From Tenebrio molitor (lineage: Eukaryota > Arthropoda > Insecta > Coleoptera > Tenebrionidae), in NCBI RefSeq assembly GCF_963966145.1, contig NC_091049.1:14384001-14448000 (forward strand): a stretch of DNA of 64,000 bases, given 5' to 3'. This document shows positions 20,125-32,051 of this stretch, piece after piece. The notes beneath the pieces were generated by a model that was not told the DNA's origin, made no database searches, and saw nothing but the letters and a program-made list of their open reading frames with translations. Position numbers and translations under genes: made by a program. How positions within the stretch are numbered: position 1 is the stretch's first letter; every line of letters begins with the position of its first letter.

Positions 20125-21810
20125 CCCAGCAACGCCACCTTTTCGTAGTCGACGTCGCCACAAAAGAGCGATTCTTGGTGGACACCGGCGCCGAAATATC
20201 TGTTTATCCCGTCAACAAGCTACGCTACCGTCCCGCCGCAACCGAGTTACAGCTACACGCCGCAAGCGGTTCCACCATTACAACTTTTGGTTTTCGAGCC
20301 ATGGATCTCAACTTAGGTGTACGACGACAATTTACCTGAAAATTCATCGTAGCCGCGGTCACACACCCAATCATCGGCATGAACTTCCTGAGCCACTTCA
20401 ACCGAGTGATCGACCCCCGCAACAAACGGTTAATCGACACCCAGACGTCCTTCAGCGTCCGTATCGTCTCTACCATAACCGCGACCAATCCTCCCGCCTC
20501 CTTCCGTTCACTGATTCAATATATCGCTCAAAGAATTTCCGCAACTAACCAACCCACAGCAAACCAGAACCACCCTCAAACATGACACTGTGCATCACAT
20601 TCGCACCACGCCAGGACCTCCTATCTCTTGTAAGACTCGACGAATGGACCCACACAAACTGCAGATAGCCAAGACAGAATTTCAAGCACTACTCAATGAC
20701 GGCATCATCCACCCCTCAGCAAGCTCATGGTCTTCACCGCTACACCTAGCACCCAAAAAAGACTCCTCTTGGCGACCCTGCGGCAATTACCGCACTCTCA
20801 ACGCACGCACCATACCCGACCAGTATCCCGTGCCGCACATTCAAGACTTTTCGCAAAACCTTGCGGGCTGCACCATCTTTTCGACGATTGATCTGGTGCG
20901 CGCTTTCAACCAGATCCCCATCGCACCCAAAGACATCCCGAAAACGGCAATCACGACACCGTTCGGACTGTACGAATTCATGTATATGTCCTTCGGCCGC
21001 AGCAACGCTGAACAAACGTTCCAGCGCTTCATGTAAACCGTTCTACGCGGCCTGGAATTTTGCTATGTGTACATAGACGACATTCTCGTGACATCGAAAA
21101 AGGAGGAAGAGCACCTAAAACACCTCCACACTGTGTGTGAAAGACTCGCAAGCTTCAACATCCTCATAAACTGTAACAAGTGCGTGTTCGGCCAACGCGA
21201 AATCCGATTTCTTGGGCACATCGTTTCCGCGAGTGGCATCCGACCGACGCCCGAAAAAATCGAGGCGATCACAAACTTCCCGCGACCGGAAACAGTGAAA
21301 CAGTTACGGCAATTCTTGGGATTAATAAACTTTTATCGGAACTTTATCCCGAAAGTAGCTAGTCACCAAGCTCCTCTTCACGCTGTTCTCACTCCAAAAA
21401 CGAAAAGCAAAGCAACGATCAACTGGACCCCAGAGATGGCACAAGCGTTTACAGACTGCAAACAAAGTCTCTCCACCGCCACGCTCCTGGCACACCCCGT
21501 CATTGGAGTTGACCTCGCCCTCTCTACAGACGCCTCCGACTTCAGTATCGGCGCCTGCCTCCAACAGCGAGTCAAGAACGATTGGCAACCGCTTGCCTTC
21601 TTCTCCAGAAAACTAACTCCAGCACAAACTAAGTACAGTGTTTACGACCGCGAGCTCTACGCCGTGTACGCCGCGATCAAATACTTTCGTCACATGCTGG
21701 AGGGCCAAACATTCTTCATACTCACCGATCACAAACCACTGACGTTCGCGTTCGCACAGAAACCCGAGAAGTGTACACCGCGTCAATTTCGCCATCTCGA
21801 TCATCAACTA
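20125..21810 (+). pseudogene. Gypsy-2 protease, reverse transcriptase and RNase H
   Basis: Retropepsin active site VDTGAEISVYP near 20180. A TGA near 20338 and further stops interrupt the linker. RT runs from about 20590: FQALLNDGIIHPSASSWSSP, RTLNARTIPDQYPVPHIQDF, FSTIDLVRAFNQIPI, then the catalytic box YIDDILV at 21067-21087. A single TAA at 21034-21036 lies in the same frame as the sequence on both sides, so this stop is the only break in RT. RNase H follows with STDASDFSIGACLQQ and YDRELYAVYAAIKYFRHML. The frame is lost near 21815. Confidence 0.9.
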
Positions 21811-21814
21811 ATTT

Positions 21815-22820
21815 ACCACAGATGTCAGATACGTCCCAGGCCCCGAGAACATCCCCGCCGACACCCTGTCACGCATTGGGAAAATCTCCTCAGCCGGCGA
21901 CTTCCGTGCCCTCAGCATGGCCCAAGAAAACGATGCCGAACTGCAGGAATTTCTTCGCCCAGACGCCAACACAGGCCTCCGTCTGCAAAAGATCACTATC
22001 CCTGGTACCAACCTGACACTCTATTGCGACACAACAACGGGTGAACCACGTCCCTTTCTCACACCAATCCTCCGACGTCCCGTCTTCAACTCATTGCATA
22101 ACCTCTCTCATCCAGGCATTCGTGCCACTACAAAGCTTGTTACAGATCGTTTTGTATGGCCCAACATCAAGAGAGATTGTCGACAGTGGACCCGCACATG
22201 CATCCAATGCCAGCGAACTAAGATTTGGCGTCACAATTCGCCTCCTCTCGGACGCTTCGCACCCCCTAATCACCGCTTCGAGCACGTGCACATCGACATA
22301 GTAGGCCCCCTACCTCCTTCCAACGGGTACCGCTATCTGCTGACGTGCATCGACCGCTTCACCAGGTGGCCCGAAGCATTCCCCTTGACCAACATCGACG
22401 CTGCTTCCGTCGCACAAACATTTGTAGCAGGCTGGATCTCCAGGTTCGGTACGCCTCTTCGCCTCATCAACGACCAGGACCGCCAATTCGAATCCGAACT
22501 CTTTCACGCCTTAGCGACCCCGAATTTATTCAACAATTCAGAAAACTGATGAACGACCTCCGTCCAACACCAACAAGCAGGCACGGAAACAAACACATTT
22601 TCACTTTCCGCAACTTGAAAACCTGCAGCCACGACGCCACGACGCAGTCAAACCTCCCCTTCAACCGGCACACGACGGACCCTACAAAGTTTTCCACCGT
22701 GATCACAGAACTTTCCGCCTGCTCCGCAACGGTCGTCCGACCTCCGTCTCGACAGATCACCTCAAACCCGCATACGTCGCCAATGAAAACCCACCACAAC
22801 CCACAATCACTTCACTAACC
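21815..22820 (+). pseudogene. Gypsy-2 integrase and C-terminal tail
   Basis: After a +1 shift the frame (21917-22549) gives the HHCC domain (HNLSHPGIRATTKLV...CIQCQRTK) and the catalytic core with HVHIDIVGPLPPSNG (first Asp) and LINDQDRQFES (second Asp). The core is then cut: residues expected before the catalytic Glu are missing, and the frame passes into a proline/arginine-rich tail (to about 22820) through further frameshifts. So the integrase could not be active. Confidence 0.85.
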
Positions 22821-22923
22821 ACAGCAACAAACACAACAGATACCAACACCAAACAAACGCGATCTGGACGCAACATCCAACGCCCTGTCCGCTTCCGCGA
22901 CCATCCCGCTGGGAGGGTGGTGA

Positions 22924-23057
22924 TGTAGCGACCTGTTGGAAGCCAGCCACTGCAACCAACAATACATCCGCAACCACCAATAGATCTATCGACAGATTAC
23001 CCAACGATCGCCTAAAGATGGCATCACCAGTTACTGCCTACCAGCCTTAGACAATCC
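22924..23057 (+). repeat. Gypsy-2 3' LTR, truncated
   Basis: Starts TGTAGCGACCTGTTGGAAGC right after a purine-rich tract (GGGAGGGTGGTGA at 22912-22923, the likely polypurine tract). It matches the 5' LTR for about 134 bp and then stops. Next comes an AT-rich palindromic bit (TAAAATCTCGG...CTCGATTTTA, 23068-23099). Confidence 0.8.
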
Positions 23058-23160
23058 CATCGGTTGATTATAAAATCTCGGCTCCGCCTCGATTTTACAA
23101 TATCTCAACCTCGTCTGTTATATAACCCATATCGGCCTAATACCGTTATATACTATAATT

Positions 23161-24485
23161 CATTACCCAGTGGAAGCACAGATCCGATTTCTATTATGAC
23201 TAATGAGAATAGTACAAATAATATCTATTTTTTGTTTTAAAGGGGTATCGGAAGTTCAAGTACGGGATGCAATCACCAAGTTACGTAATACCCATTCAAA
23301 AGATATTTATGGTCTTTCTGTACTGATTATAAAATGTGTTCAAAATAGTCTAATTCCACCTCTTACTAAATTATGTAATTACTGCATTAAAGAAAATATT
23401 TTTCCTGATTGCTTAAAAAAGGCCGTTGTCATTCCACTGCATAAAAAAGGAAATCCAGCTGATATGAATAACTATAGACCTATTTCTCTCTTGCCCGCTA
23501 TATCAAAATTTTTTGAAAAATTATTATTTGAACAAATTTAAAATTTTTTGAATGATAACAATCTATTGTCTCCTCAGCAATTTGGTTTTCGTACAGGATC
23601 TTCCACCGTAAAAGCAGTTACTAATTTAGTAGAGAAAATAATAGACTGTTTTGAACGTAAAGAATATTATTCAACATCTTTCCTGGACTTGAGCAAGGCT
23701 TTCGATTGTGTGTCACATGACATCCTATTGAGGAAACTCTATACGTATAATTTTCATCCGTCGAGTACACGATTAATTTTATCATATTTGAGTGACCACA
23801 GTCAGTGTGTTAGATTAAACAAAATATTGTCTGATTTTTCACGCATTGTTTATGGGGTGCCACAAGGTTCTATCCTTGGCCCGATTTTGTTTCTAATTTA
23901 TATTAAAGATCTATCTTCTTATGTTTCGTGTGCTGATATTACATTGTTTGCCGATGACACTACTGTGAGCAATGCGGAAATATCCATGGAGAATCTTTTA
24001 CTTAAAAAAAATATAGTATTTCATTAACTGAAGAATGGTTCCTGGCAAATCGACTAAATTTAAACAAATATAAAACTGTACATATAATGTTTACTTTAAA
24101 ACAATTTGTTGGAGGAGTAGAATATTCAGAACAAACAAAATATTTAGGAATATATGTCGATATGCAGTTAACCTGGAATGCACACGGTGAACAAATGGCT
24201 TCTAAAATATCTAGAAATATATATCTATTACGTAATCTAGCTAACAATCTTCCTCTCCAAAGTCTTAGACTAGCATATTTTGCATTAGTGCATTGCCATA
24301 TTGAATACGGTATTTTAATCTGGGGTCACTCAGGTACTCTGTACAGAATTTTCCGGTTGCAAAGAAGGGCTGTTAGGGTTATTGCCAACCTTGGTTTTAG
24401 AGACGATTGTCGCGAACATTTTGCTAAATTGAAAATCTTGACTCCTCCCGCCATATTTATATACAAGGTGATTTACGAGGAATAA
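23161..24485 (+). pseudogene. LINE-C reverse transcriptase
   Basis: RT blocks in order: VSEVQVRDAITKLRNTHSKD, KKAVVIPLHKKGNPADMNNY with RPISLLPAISKFFEKLL, FGFRTGSSTVKAV, FLDLSKAFDCVSHDIL, YGVPQGSILGPILFLIY, and the catalytic LFADDTT (YADD-type, F for Y). A stop (TAA, 23539-23541) and a frameshift near 24005 interrupt it. The post-RT region carries KYLGIYVDMQLTWNAH and LQRRAVRVIANL. It is cut at 24464 by a MITE. Clade by resemblance: CR1/L2 or Jockey. Confidence 0.8.
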
Positions 24486-24634
24486 TGAACCCGACGGAAT
24501 AGAAAATGCAACCCGCAATTCATCAGGAGAAAAACCCGGACATTTACCGCTTCGATGTCCGGCTTTTTGTTGCAATGTATTGTGGGTGGCATTTTCTATT
24601 CCGTCGGGCTCATTATTCCTCGTAAATCACCCTG
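24464..24634. mobile_element. 171-bp foldback MITE with TA duplication
   Basis: The ends CAAGGTGATTTACGAGGAAT and CAGGGTGATTTACGAGGAAT (read inward from each side) pair over about 60 bp. TA flanks both sides (24462-24463 and 24635-24636). Mariner-type. Confidence 0.8.
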
Positions 24635-24642
24635 TATATAAA

Positions 24643-24995
24643 CCATTCACGATTATTTCAAATTCGGACTATCTATGAAAAGCTGACATTTTAGTTGGCA
24701 GTATTGTGATTTGTCTTAATAAATCTATTTTAGGTTATAATTCAACCGAACACTGCTCCCAAGTTATTACATTTTTTAAATAATTAAACACATTAGGAAC
24801 AATAATCGTAAAATTGTAATTGAAATGAAACATACATTTGTAGGGCAGTTCTGGGTAAATTCTTATTAACTAAATTAATGACGGAATTGACAACAATGCG
24901 AATATTTAAAAACGAAACGTCATATGACGGGACCTGACGCCAATCTAACAAAAAAATATCGCGGCCTCCTGCGTGTTTAAAATAATCGTGAACGG
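24643..24995. mobile_element. 353-bp MITE
   Basis: The ends CCATTCACGATTATTTCAAA and CCGTTCACGATTATTTTAAA are inverted. The right subterminal part (GCAGGAGGCCGCGATA, minus strand) recalls a frequent insect mariner end. Lies 8 bp from the preceding MITE. Confidence 0.65.
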
Positions 24996-25006
24996 CATAT
25001 AGATGT

Positions 25007-25285
25007 TTGGAATATGTTATTAAAAATCCGAAACTATACCCCAAACTATCATCTTATCATCAATACAGTACTAGGTCTCAAGACATTGATCATATATCTT
25101 TACGTTTAGCTAAATCACAAGATGGAATCCACTATTATTGCATTAAATTTTTCAACGCACTTCCGGACTCTCATAAAAATTTACCTCCAAACCAATTTTT
25201 AAAGCAAATAAAAACTTATTTATTAAATAAGATAATTTACTCTTTTGATAAATGTTTAAACAATTCATCTAATGATTTGAAATAG
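25007..25285 (+). pseudogene. LINE-C C-terminus, displaced by MITEs
   Basis: The frame contains YHQYSTRSQDIDHISLRLAK and CIKFFNALPDSHKNLPP, the usual C-terminus of CR1-type RT proteins (NTR...HYGIKFFNxLP). It continues the protein interrupted at 24464 and ends with TAG at 25285. Confidence 0.7.
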
Positions 25286-25423
25286 TCAAATTTGTTTTAT
25301 TTTATTTTTTTTCTTCTTCTCTCATTACCATTATGTATGTAATTAATTTTTCTTTCGTTTTGGGACATGTGTAAATATTATTTTGTATATTAACACGAAT
25401 AAACAATTATTATTATTATTATT

Positions 25424-25763
25424 GAAACGCAACCAGTTATACTTTTTCATCGCCTTCGTAGATCATTTATACTTATTTAAAAATTTAAAACATAGTTGGT
25501 TTTAATTTATTTTTAATTTGACATGAAGTTGACATCTAAATTAATGTACATTTTTTAGGTTATTTTTATTTTAACACAAATACATTTTAGGTTCGATAGA
25601 TGTCACGTAACGACAACTGGAACAAGGTTGGTAGAACTGAGTAATTTGTTTAGGAGGTTGCCTCGTTGAATCAAAATTTCAAAAGTGGGGAAAGGGGGGG
25701 AAGGTTACTCGTGACGTCACGAAAATGCGGTAAATTTGAATGTGTGGATAACATTTTTAGTTT
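25424..25763. other. Spacer
   Basis: AT-rich, with no gene or repeat I recognise, apart from a G-run near 25685-25705. Confidence 0.5.
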
Positions 25764-27995
25764 TCACAATTTGCAACAGAATCTTACGTGATAAAATAAT
25801 AAACACGGTCTTAGGTTAATTTTTTTTTTAATTTTATTTCTCGCTGAACTAACTTTGTATTTCAATAATTTACAATTATTCTGTTCGTTACGTTTATAAT
25901 TTAAATGTTTCATTCTGATGTATAAGCGCTGTTTGACAAACGTTTTAATTATAATATCGTCAACATTTTGATATTTAACTTTAATTTTTTTAAATAGTTT
26001 TTGGGTAATGTTTTTAGAATTGGTTAAACCTTCAAACATGTAATTATTAAATTCTCCTTCTAAGCCTTTAATCACCGTCATCCAGGAAAGGATAGTGAAA
26101 TCATTTGAGTAGCGTTCTTGTAAATTGTAATTTGTGTAATCGCCTAAATGAGGGTGGCTGGCTTTAAGTTTTTTGGCTATCCACCCAGCTAAATACTCAA
26201 GAGCATCCTGTTCCAAAAGATTTTTTAAATAATTTGAAGTAGGTGTCTTGACCTCCAACTTTTCAAAAGTGTCGGATAAACTGGAAGTTGAAGAATTTTC
26301 AATGACAATTTCGGTATTCAATTCTCTAATGACATCTCCCACAATGTAGATATCATAACAACGTTCAGTATTTGCATTGCTCTGCAGATTTGTGGATTTT
26401 CCTAAAATAATTAGACGTAGTCGTTGTAAAGCATGTAGAGGTGTAGGATGATCATTCAAGCGTCCTCGTGTTCTCAGCTGACCAAATAAGTTTTCCAAAG
26501 ATTCTTGGTTTAACATATGTGTTAAAATGTAGGACGTTCCATAGAGCTCATTTAAGTCGTTTCGCAAATACTTTAATGAAGTAATAGATAAGAGTACTCC
26601 TTTTTGGAAAGTTTGAATTGTTCTTTTTTTCTTAAAAATAGTCGTACTCATAAAATTATACATTTCATCAAGAACTGCTAGCGGCTGCCACTGCCGAAGT
26701 ATTCTCGGGAAAATAATGTCTCAGAGCTGTTGCTGTTGTATGACTCAGTAATTCAGCTGCCATACGAACATTCTGCCTCTTTGGACCTTCAACAGTTAAA
26801 CGGTTCATTGTTAATTTAAAACAACTGCTAATTTCCTTTTCGTTTGATGATATCAATTCATGTAATATATCCTTATTAATTTTGCTACCATGAAATACAA
26901 ATTCCGAGTCGGGTAACCAGTTTCTAATTAATTTTAAAAGATGTGGAACATCAGCAAAAAAATAAATTTTTGAACCCGTCAATTGGTGGATAATAAAAGG
27001 GTGTTCATAAGACACATTTAATTTTCGCCATAATGAAAGATTTGTAGGTCCACAGTCACTTACACAGGCAACAACTTGAAAACCTACGTGGTCTAACTCA
27101 AATATAATTTTATGCAAAATTCCTGGTGTCATCCTTTGATCAAAATCGGCAAAAACAGGAGTTTTCCATTTTCCAATTAAGCCTCTGGCGTTTACAATTT
27201 GAAGCCGTGAATAGGGTCCTATTACGCGATCGTGCTTTGTATCATATTCGTAGGTTTCAGCTATTTTCATTTCATCATATTGCAGAACTACGAGCCTATC
27301 AGTGGCTGACATAGTCGTTCCTGAAATCTTTAAAAATTGTAAAACCATTTTCAATAAACCCTGTTGCATGTCCATTTTAGAAGCCCATTTTTGCAGTGTC
27401 GAAATTCCTGCATAAACAATGGGTAATTAATACATTATTTATACTACAGAATATATGACCCTGGTAAAGGATAATTCAGAGAATCTCTCAAGTATACGTA
27501 GCTCCTCTTGCTCAAATATCTTAACGTAAAGGCTCGGGTAATATCTTCTGGTGTCCAAGTAATTTTTTTAAAACCTTTCATTTTGAGAATTTGGGAAGAT
27601 GTAAATGATTTGGATAAAATATCTGCACATTTACACGAAATACCGACTTTTCTTCTCATGGCCCTTAAGTTCTTAAGTTATAAATTTTCTTTCTCATAAG
27701 GCGTAATTGTCGATCCTTCTTCGACATTTCCTCGCTGAGTCTTTCAATAGTAGCTTTCAAATTTATTATACTTTCTCTTTGCCAATCAGATATATCTACA
27801 GTTTTTACCTCCATGGGCTCCTGCAGTTCTGAAGTTGAACTAGGTACAGATATGAAATTGTTATCTTCCTTTAGTTTATTAACAATAATTGGTAGAGCTC
27901 CTAATTTTAATTTTTTTGCTTTTGGTGTATAATTCAATAATTCTGCTTGAAGGTCCCTTTCAAAATCATTTGCATACAGCTAAACAGCGCCTACT
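25764..27995 (-). pseudogene. P-element-like transposase (THAP family), copy A
   Basis: A cut-and-paste transposase of the P superfamily, minus strand. The THAP finger itself is not found; the first block is FERDLQAELLNYTPKAKKLK at about 27965, which follows THAP in this family. Next come a coiled coil (27790-27690) and the HTH region (GFKKITWTPEDITRAFTLRY). A short intron (27459-27408, GT...AG, one base out of frame) leads to the RNase-H-like core with VLQYDEMKI and CVSDCGPTNLSLW, both catalytic Asp kept. A frameshift near 26680 leads to NQESLENLFGQLRTRGRLND and DALEYLAGWIAKK (Glu region). The C-terminus ends at 25764. Confidence 0.85.
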
Positions 27996-28181
27996 ATGTT
28001 TTTCGTTGTGGCCACAATCAAAGTGAATAGCTATTACAGCGTGATAAATAATGATTGAGTCTGTTGGCAATGAAACAATTGAAAAATATTGGTGTTTTTC
28101 TGTTTCGTAATTGGCACTGACCGGATGTTTTAACTTGACACGAAATAAAAAAAATTTAGGTTATGTCGGGTATGTTTATGC

Positions 28182-29799
28182 ATGGCCAACTGTATCAAAA
28201 CGCTAGGCGCTTATTATGGCCGTCCGACTCGATGATTTCTCCGTAAGAAAAATTGTTCTTGACATTTAAAAAAATCGTACGTACAGTAGAGACTTCAAGT
28301 GACGATTATTTGAATTAAAAGACAACGGATGACAGAAACGCCTTTTTTTTTCTGTAATTGGTTATGTCCTATTCTTGGTTATGTCCATCATAAATATTTA
28401 TAAGTAAATAAATTAACTGCAAGCGTTAATTGCATGCAGTATCTAACAAAATAATAAAAATAGTAAAAGTGTAAAATAAGAAACATATAATAGGTAAGGT
28501 GTTGTGTCAATAGCTTAAAAACCATTAAAAAAAAACGAACTTCAATTGCTTCAAAATATCAGACATAACCTCAAATTGTTTTAATTCGAATTTAGTATTT
28601 TTCTGAATACATTGTGTTGTTGGATAATGTGACTCGTGTCAGCATTAGAATAAGTGAGCACATCATTCAACAAGACAATGGTACCTAAATTTCCTAGAAT
28701 GGAACAAAATTTTCATGGTTGCAGAGGTTAACCCAAATGGACTTAATAAATACAAAGATTCACCGACCCAGCTAGCAAATAAGTTACCAGGAGCCAACAA
28801 ATCGTTTACCAAAAAGAAACATTCAGTTTAAAGGAAAATGCATATGGGAGGAACACACAGGATGAGATCCTAAATTTGTAATAAAAGCTTTAAAAATGTA
28901 TCGACACGTTTATTTACCTTTAAATGTACACTTTTCTATGAAAATAAAAAGATTTTTCAGTATTAAAATGGTATTTGGAAATAGCGACCTACGGTTATAA
29001 CGACCGAATTTCACCGGTCCCTTCCACATCGTTATAAACGATATATACTGTATATGGTTTGGATAATACCAAATCTGAAACCATTGGTGAAAGACCTTGC
29101 ACAGCCAACAAAATGCTCTGCTATGTTATCCACGGGTTATCAACTAGATACACAATTGCTGCAGTGTACTTTTTCCATTCAACATTAACAACGGCACAAT
29201 TTTCACAGATTATGGTTTCATTGCTCTTTAGCTTGTTACTGACAATCATGCATCAAATGTAGCTTAATTTAAAAAAAATTGCAGCGGAACGTTAAAAAAT
29301 CAAATTGACCTTTTTTTCCACTATTTCTAAGTTTTGATTAGGTACTAGGTGCGTTCGGATACTACCTCGGAGATGCAAGCACAAATTTAATAGACTTGAA
29401 CAACTGATTGGAGATCAATCTGAAATAAACGAACGAAAATAGGGTAGGTAATTGTTCACTTTAGCTCCCGGTCGAATTTTTGCGTTTTTTTCTGGTCAGA
29501 CACCCTTAGGGCGTCCTCCTACATCGTTTCCCACCACTCAAACCTTGTGCAAATGCCCTTGTTTTTCTCTCTTGTTCCACATACCACATACCTAAACATA
29601 ACCAGATATAATCCTACTATTGTGACAGGCGCCAAAATCTCAACATCCTCGGTCGAAATACTCCTAGCAAATCGAGCTTCCTCTAATGACTCTGACGTCT
29701 AATATCCGAACGATTTAGATTTACATCAATTTGCTCATTTTACAATAACCGAACGATTTTGACGTAAATTAGCTTAGCGTTTTGATACAGTTGGCCATG
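28182..29799. mobile_element. 1.6-kb non-autonomous element with 8-bp target duplication
   Basis: The inverted ends (CATGGCCAACTGTATCAAAA from each side, the first base being shared with the duplication on the left) match over about 25 bp. The direct repeat GTTTATGC flanks it at 28174-28181 and 29800-29807. An 8-bp duplication is typical of P elements and hAT; ends starting CA fit either. No transposase frame is seen inside. Confidence 0.8.
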
Positions 29800-29807
29800 G
29801 TTTATGC

Positions 29808-30304
29808 TATTACAAAAATGACCCTTTAGTGGTAAACGTCAAATTCGCCTGTCAACTCTGTCAAAGCTGAGAACCGGAAATGCGTTTTGATTACAATGGT
29901 ACCAAAATCATTCAAATTTTCATTGTTACCAACAGATTCAGTCATTCTTGTTTTAGTCTTGTCTTGTTTTAGCATCATTTGAAGCGCAATAATTTCATCT
30001 TTCTATTGATACCATTAACTTAGCTATAAGTTCAATTGGCGAGCAGGAATCACCAAAAACGTTGAATACAACGTTAATTGCCTATGTTTGAGTTTGAGAA
30101 TGCACAAGCTGTATAAATTTCAGTGTATCATTGTCATTGTTGATTGGGTTTTACTCAAAAATTGTGAAACAAGAACTTTAAATTAAATTTGAAAATCAAA
30201 TGGTTGGTTGTGGTTACAGAACCAATTAATACTAAATTCCCTAGAATTTGACAATTAAATTTTTTTATTTAAAAATTAAAAAAAAGTGCAAATTCGAGAA
30301 CAAA
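29808..30304. other. Spacer
   Basis: AT-rich DNA, with no open frame or repeat I can name. Confidence 0.5.
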
Positions 30305-30415
30305 ACATAATTTTTTTTTATAAAGGCACTGGCGCACTCGTCCCATAGAAAACTTGCCTATGGCACGTTTTCTACACCTGAAACTCGTGCGCCAAATCAA
30401 CCCTTATCAAACTTG
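30305..30415. repeat. MITE-like hairpin, first copy
   Basis: About 110 bp with short inverted motifs (TGGCGCAC and GTGCGCCA). A reverse-complement relative is at 39288-39385. Confidence 0.55.
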
Positions 30416-30435
30416 TTCTTTAATATATCTACATA

Positions 30436-30763
30436 CAGGTCACGCGTTTTAGGATGGCGAGCGGCTTGGATGCGCAATGAAAGCGGACCAGCCTGCCGTT
30501 TGAAAAGTCTCAGTGGCGGAGTCTTATCGGTTTATGACTCAGTTTCAAGAAATGTCCAGGAATTATTTAACCCCAGATAATCATAAAACCAAGGCCTATC
30601 ATTTACACACAGGTAGACAGTTAACTGGAAATGCAAACAGCTTAAAAGAAACTTAGATATTCGATCTAATTCTTTGTTGTTACGCCACTGCAACAACTCT
30701 TATTTACCGAACCGTTCCGAAGCACCAATCGCCGGCTCTCGCCATCCTAAAACGCGTGGACTG
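30436..30763. mobile_element. 328-bp mariner-type MITE
   Basis: The ends CAGGTCACGCGTTTTAGGAT and CAGTCCACGCGTTTTAGGAT (inward) are inverted, and TA flanks both (30434-30435 and 30764-30765). Non-coding. Confidence 0.75.
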
Positions 30764-30772
30764 TACTACATA

Positions 30773-31200
30773 CAGGGTGTAGAATGGATTTTGGTACATA
30801 GGCACTTTACGTGCAATAGTAAAAATCCTCTGATATTGGCTCCCCTAATTATTTTCCAATAAAACCTTAACAATAAAAGTTGTAGAGTAAAAAAAAATGT
30901 ACTTAAATCCCTTTCTAATTATTTTCTAACACCTTCTGGTTCTGCTAGACAAGAAAAATTGAATTATAAAAATCCACCGATAAAATAGTAATAGCAATAG
31001 CCATGACTCCCGACAACAATAAAGTTCATTTTCTGACAAATGTAACGAGTTTGCTGATTCCTCAAAGAATTAACTCTTTTAACGAAGAAGAAAAAGTTAA
31101 CTTCGTAAAATGGTATTACTTCGGATTGTCTTTTAGAGACATGCAAGTAACATTTCCTGTTTTCTATCCGGAGCGACCAATTCCAAGTTTGACATGTCAA
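30773..31200 (+). pseudogene. Mariner-like element, 5' end and transposase N-terminus
   Basis: A TIR-like start, CAGGGTGTAGAATGGATTTT, follows TA at 30773. The frame at 31003 contains NSFNEEEKVNFVKWYYFGLS then YPERPIPS, the DUF4817-like N-terminal helix-turn-helix of insect mariner relatives. It breaks off after about 65 codons. A second copy of the same left end is at 37061. Confidence 0.65.
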
Positions 31201-31253
31201 ATATCATACATTGTCATCTTTGGTTGTCACCTCGATTACACTTCGCAGCTATT

Positions 31254-31387
31254 GCATATGTTTATCTGTTATAGTTTAAGAGATAGAAGTGACCTAAAAG
31301 TAAATATGATCATTTTTAGCAAAATTATTCGCGCGCTATTGGGTGTTGGAACTTGTATCTCTTAAACTATAACAGATAAACATATGC
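31254..31387. repeat. 134-bp foldback repeat
   Basis: Two 32-bp arms (GCATATGTTTATCTGTTATA... and its perfect or near-perfect reverse complement) flank a 70-bp centre. Confidence 0.75.
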
Positions 31388-32018
31388 CTCCAGGGACTTT
31401 TTTGTAGAAAATTTCATGGTCTATAAAAAAGGTCTAGTGCATTTTTCTCGTATCTAGTACCATTTGAGCCACGTTCTCGGGGAAAGGAAATAGCTATTTG
31501 TGTATTAAGAGAGCAAAGTGATACATTGTCGAAATCGACAATGTACATTTGCGCTCGCAACACACACAAGATTTTTTCTACAATCGCAATTATGACTACT
31601 ACATATTATTTTATTTGGACCAAATCAATGTAATACCTTCTTAAAATCAGCAACTAATTATTCACAATATTGACATAAAAACGAAAACGCTTCCTCAACA
31701 GTTTCCCTTTCTTCTACAGGCTTTTCAGCAATGTTTTTTTGTAAAAAAACAAAAAACACCGATACAAACTGACACAACAATTCTTTCTGTTTATTCGTTG
31801 TCACTAGTTACAATAATCCCTGAATATCTGATTTTAACAAAAAATTCGAAGAGCGAGCGTTTTGTACATTTTTTCGCGCGTGAGCGACAAAGTGACAGTC
31901 CTCGGAAAACGTCAAATTTGCGTTGTCAAATGCAAGCGCAAAGACCTACTTTCTACATCGATTGTAGAAAACAAATCAATTCTGAAAGTTTTTATGTTTT
32001 TCTGAATGTAATATTTAA
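31388..32018. other. Spacer with one perfect palindrome
   Basis: No gene is recognised. A 24-bp hairpin, arms TACATTGTCG and CGACAATGTA around AAAT, lies at 31522-31545. Confidence 0.5.
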
Positions 32019-32051
32019 TAAAGTAACGCTTAAGGTATAAGATTATATGGC
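32019..32051 (+). repeat. 33-bp inverted repeat, left arm
   Basis: TAAAGTAACGCTTAAGG... is the reverse complement of 37024-37056, outside the LTR element at 32424-37011. Before that insertion the two arms would have been about 400 bp apart, so they are probably the ends of a small TIR element. Confidence 0.7.

Larger units (their letters stand above)
18775..23057 (+). mobile_element. Gypsy-type LTR retrotransposon (Gypsy-2)
   Basis: The 5' LTR starts TGTAGCGACCTGTT at 18775 and a matching but truncated 3' LTR is at 22924-23057. Between lie gag (19355 on), protease, RT, RNase H and integrase in order on the plus strand. The base composition (near 50% GC) stands out from the AT-rich surroundings. 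Disrupted by at least one in-frame stop (21034-21036) and several frameshifts. Confidence 0.9.
23161..25423 (+). mobile_element. CR1/Jockey-like LINE, 5'-truncated, with two MITE insertions (LINE-C)
   Basis: A non-LTR element whose RT, post-RT region and C-terminus are read on the plus strand. It ends in an ATT microsatellite tail (about 25408-25423), as many LINEs do. Two non-autonomous elements (24464-24634 and 24643-24995) sit side by side within its C-terminal coding region. The endonuclease part is missing. Confidence 0.8.

Noticed and set aside
31003..31365. A 120-residue gene
   Set aside because: Only the first ~65 residues look like a transposase N-terminus; the rest runs into a foldback repeat at 31254-31387.
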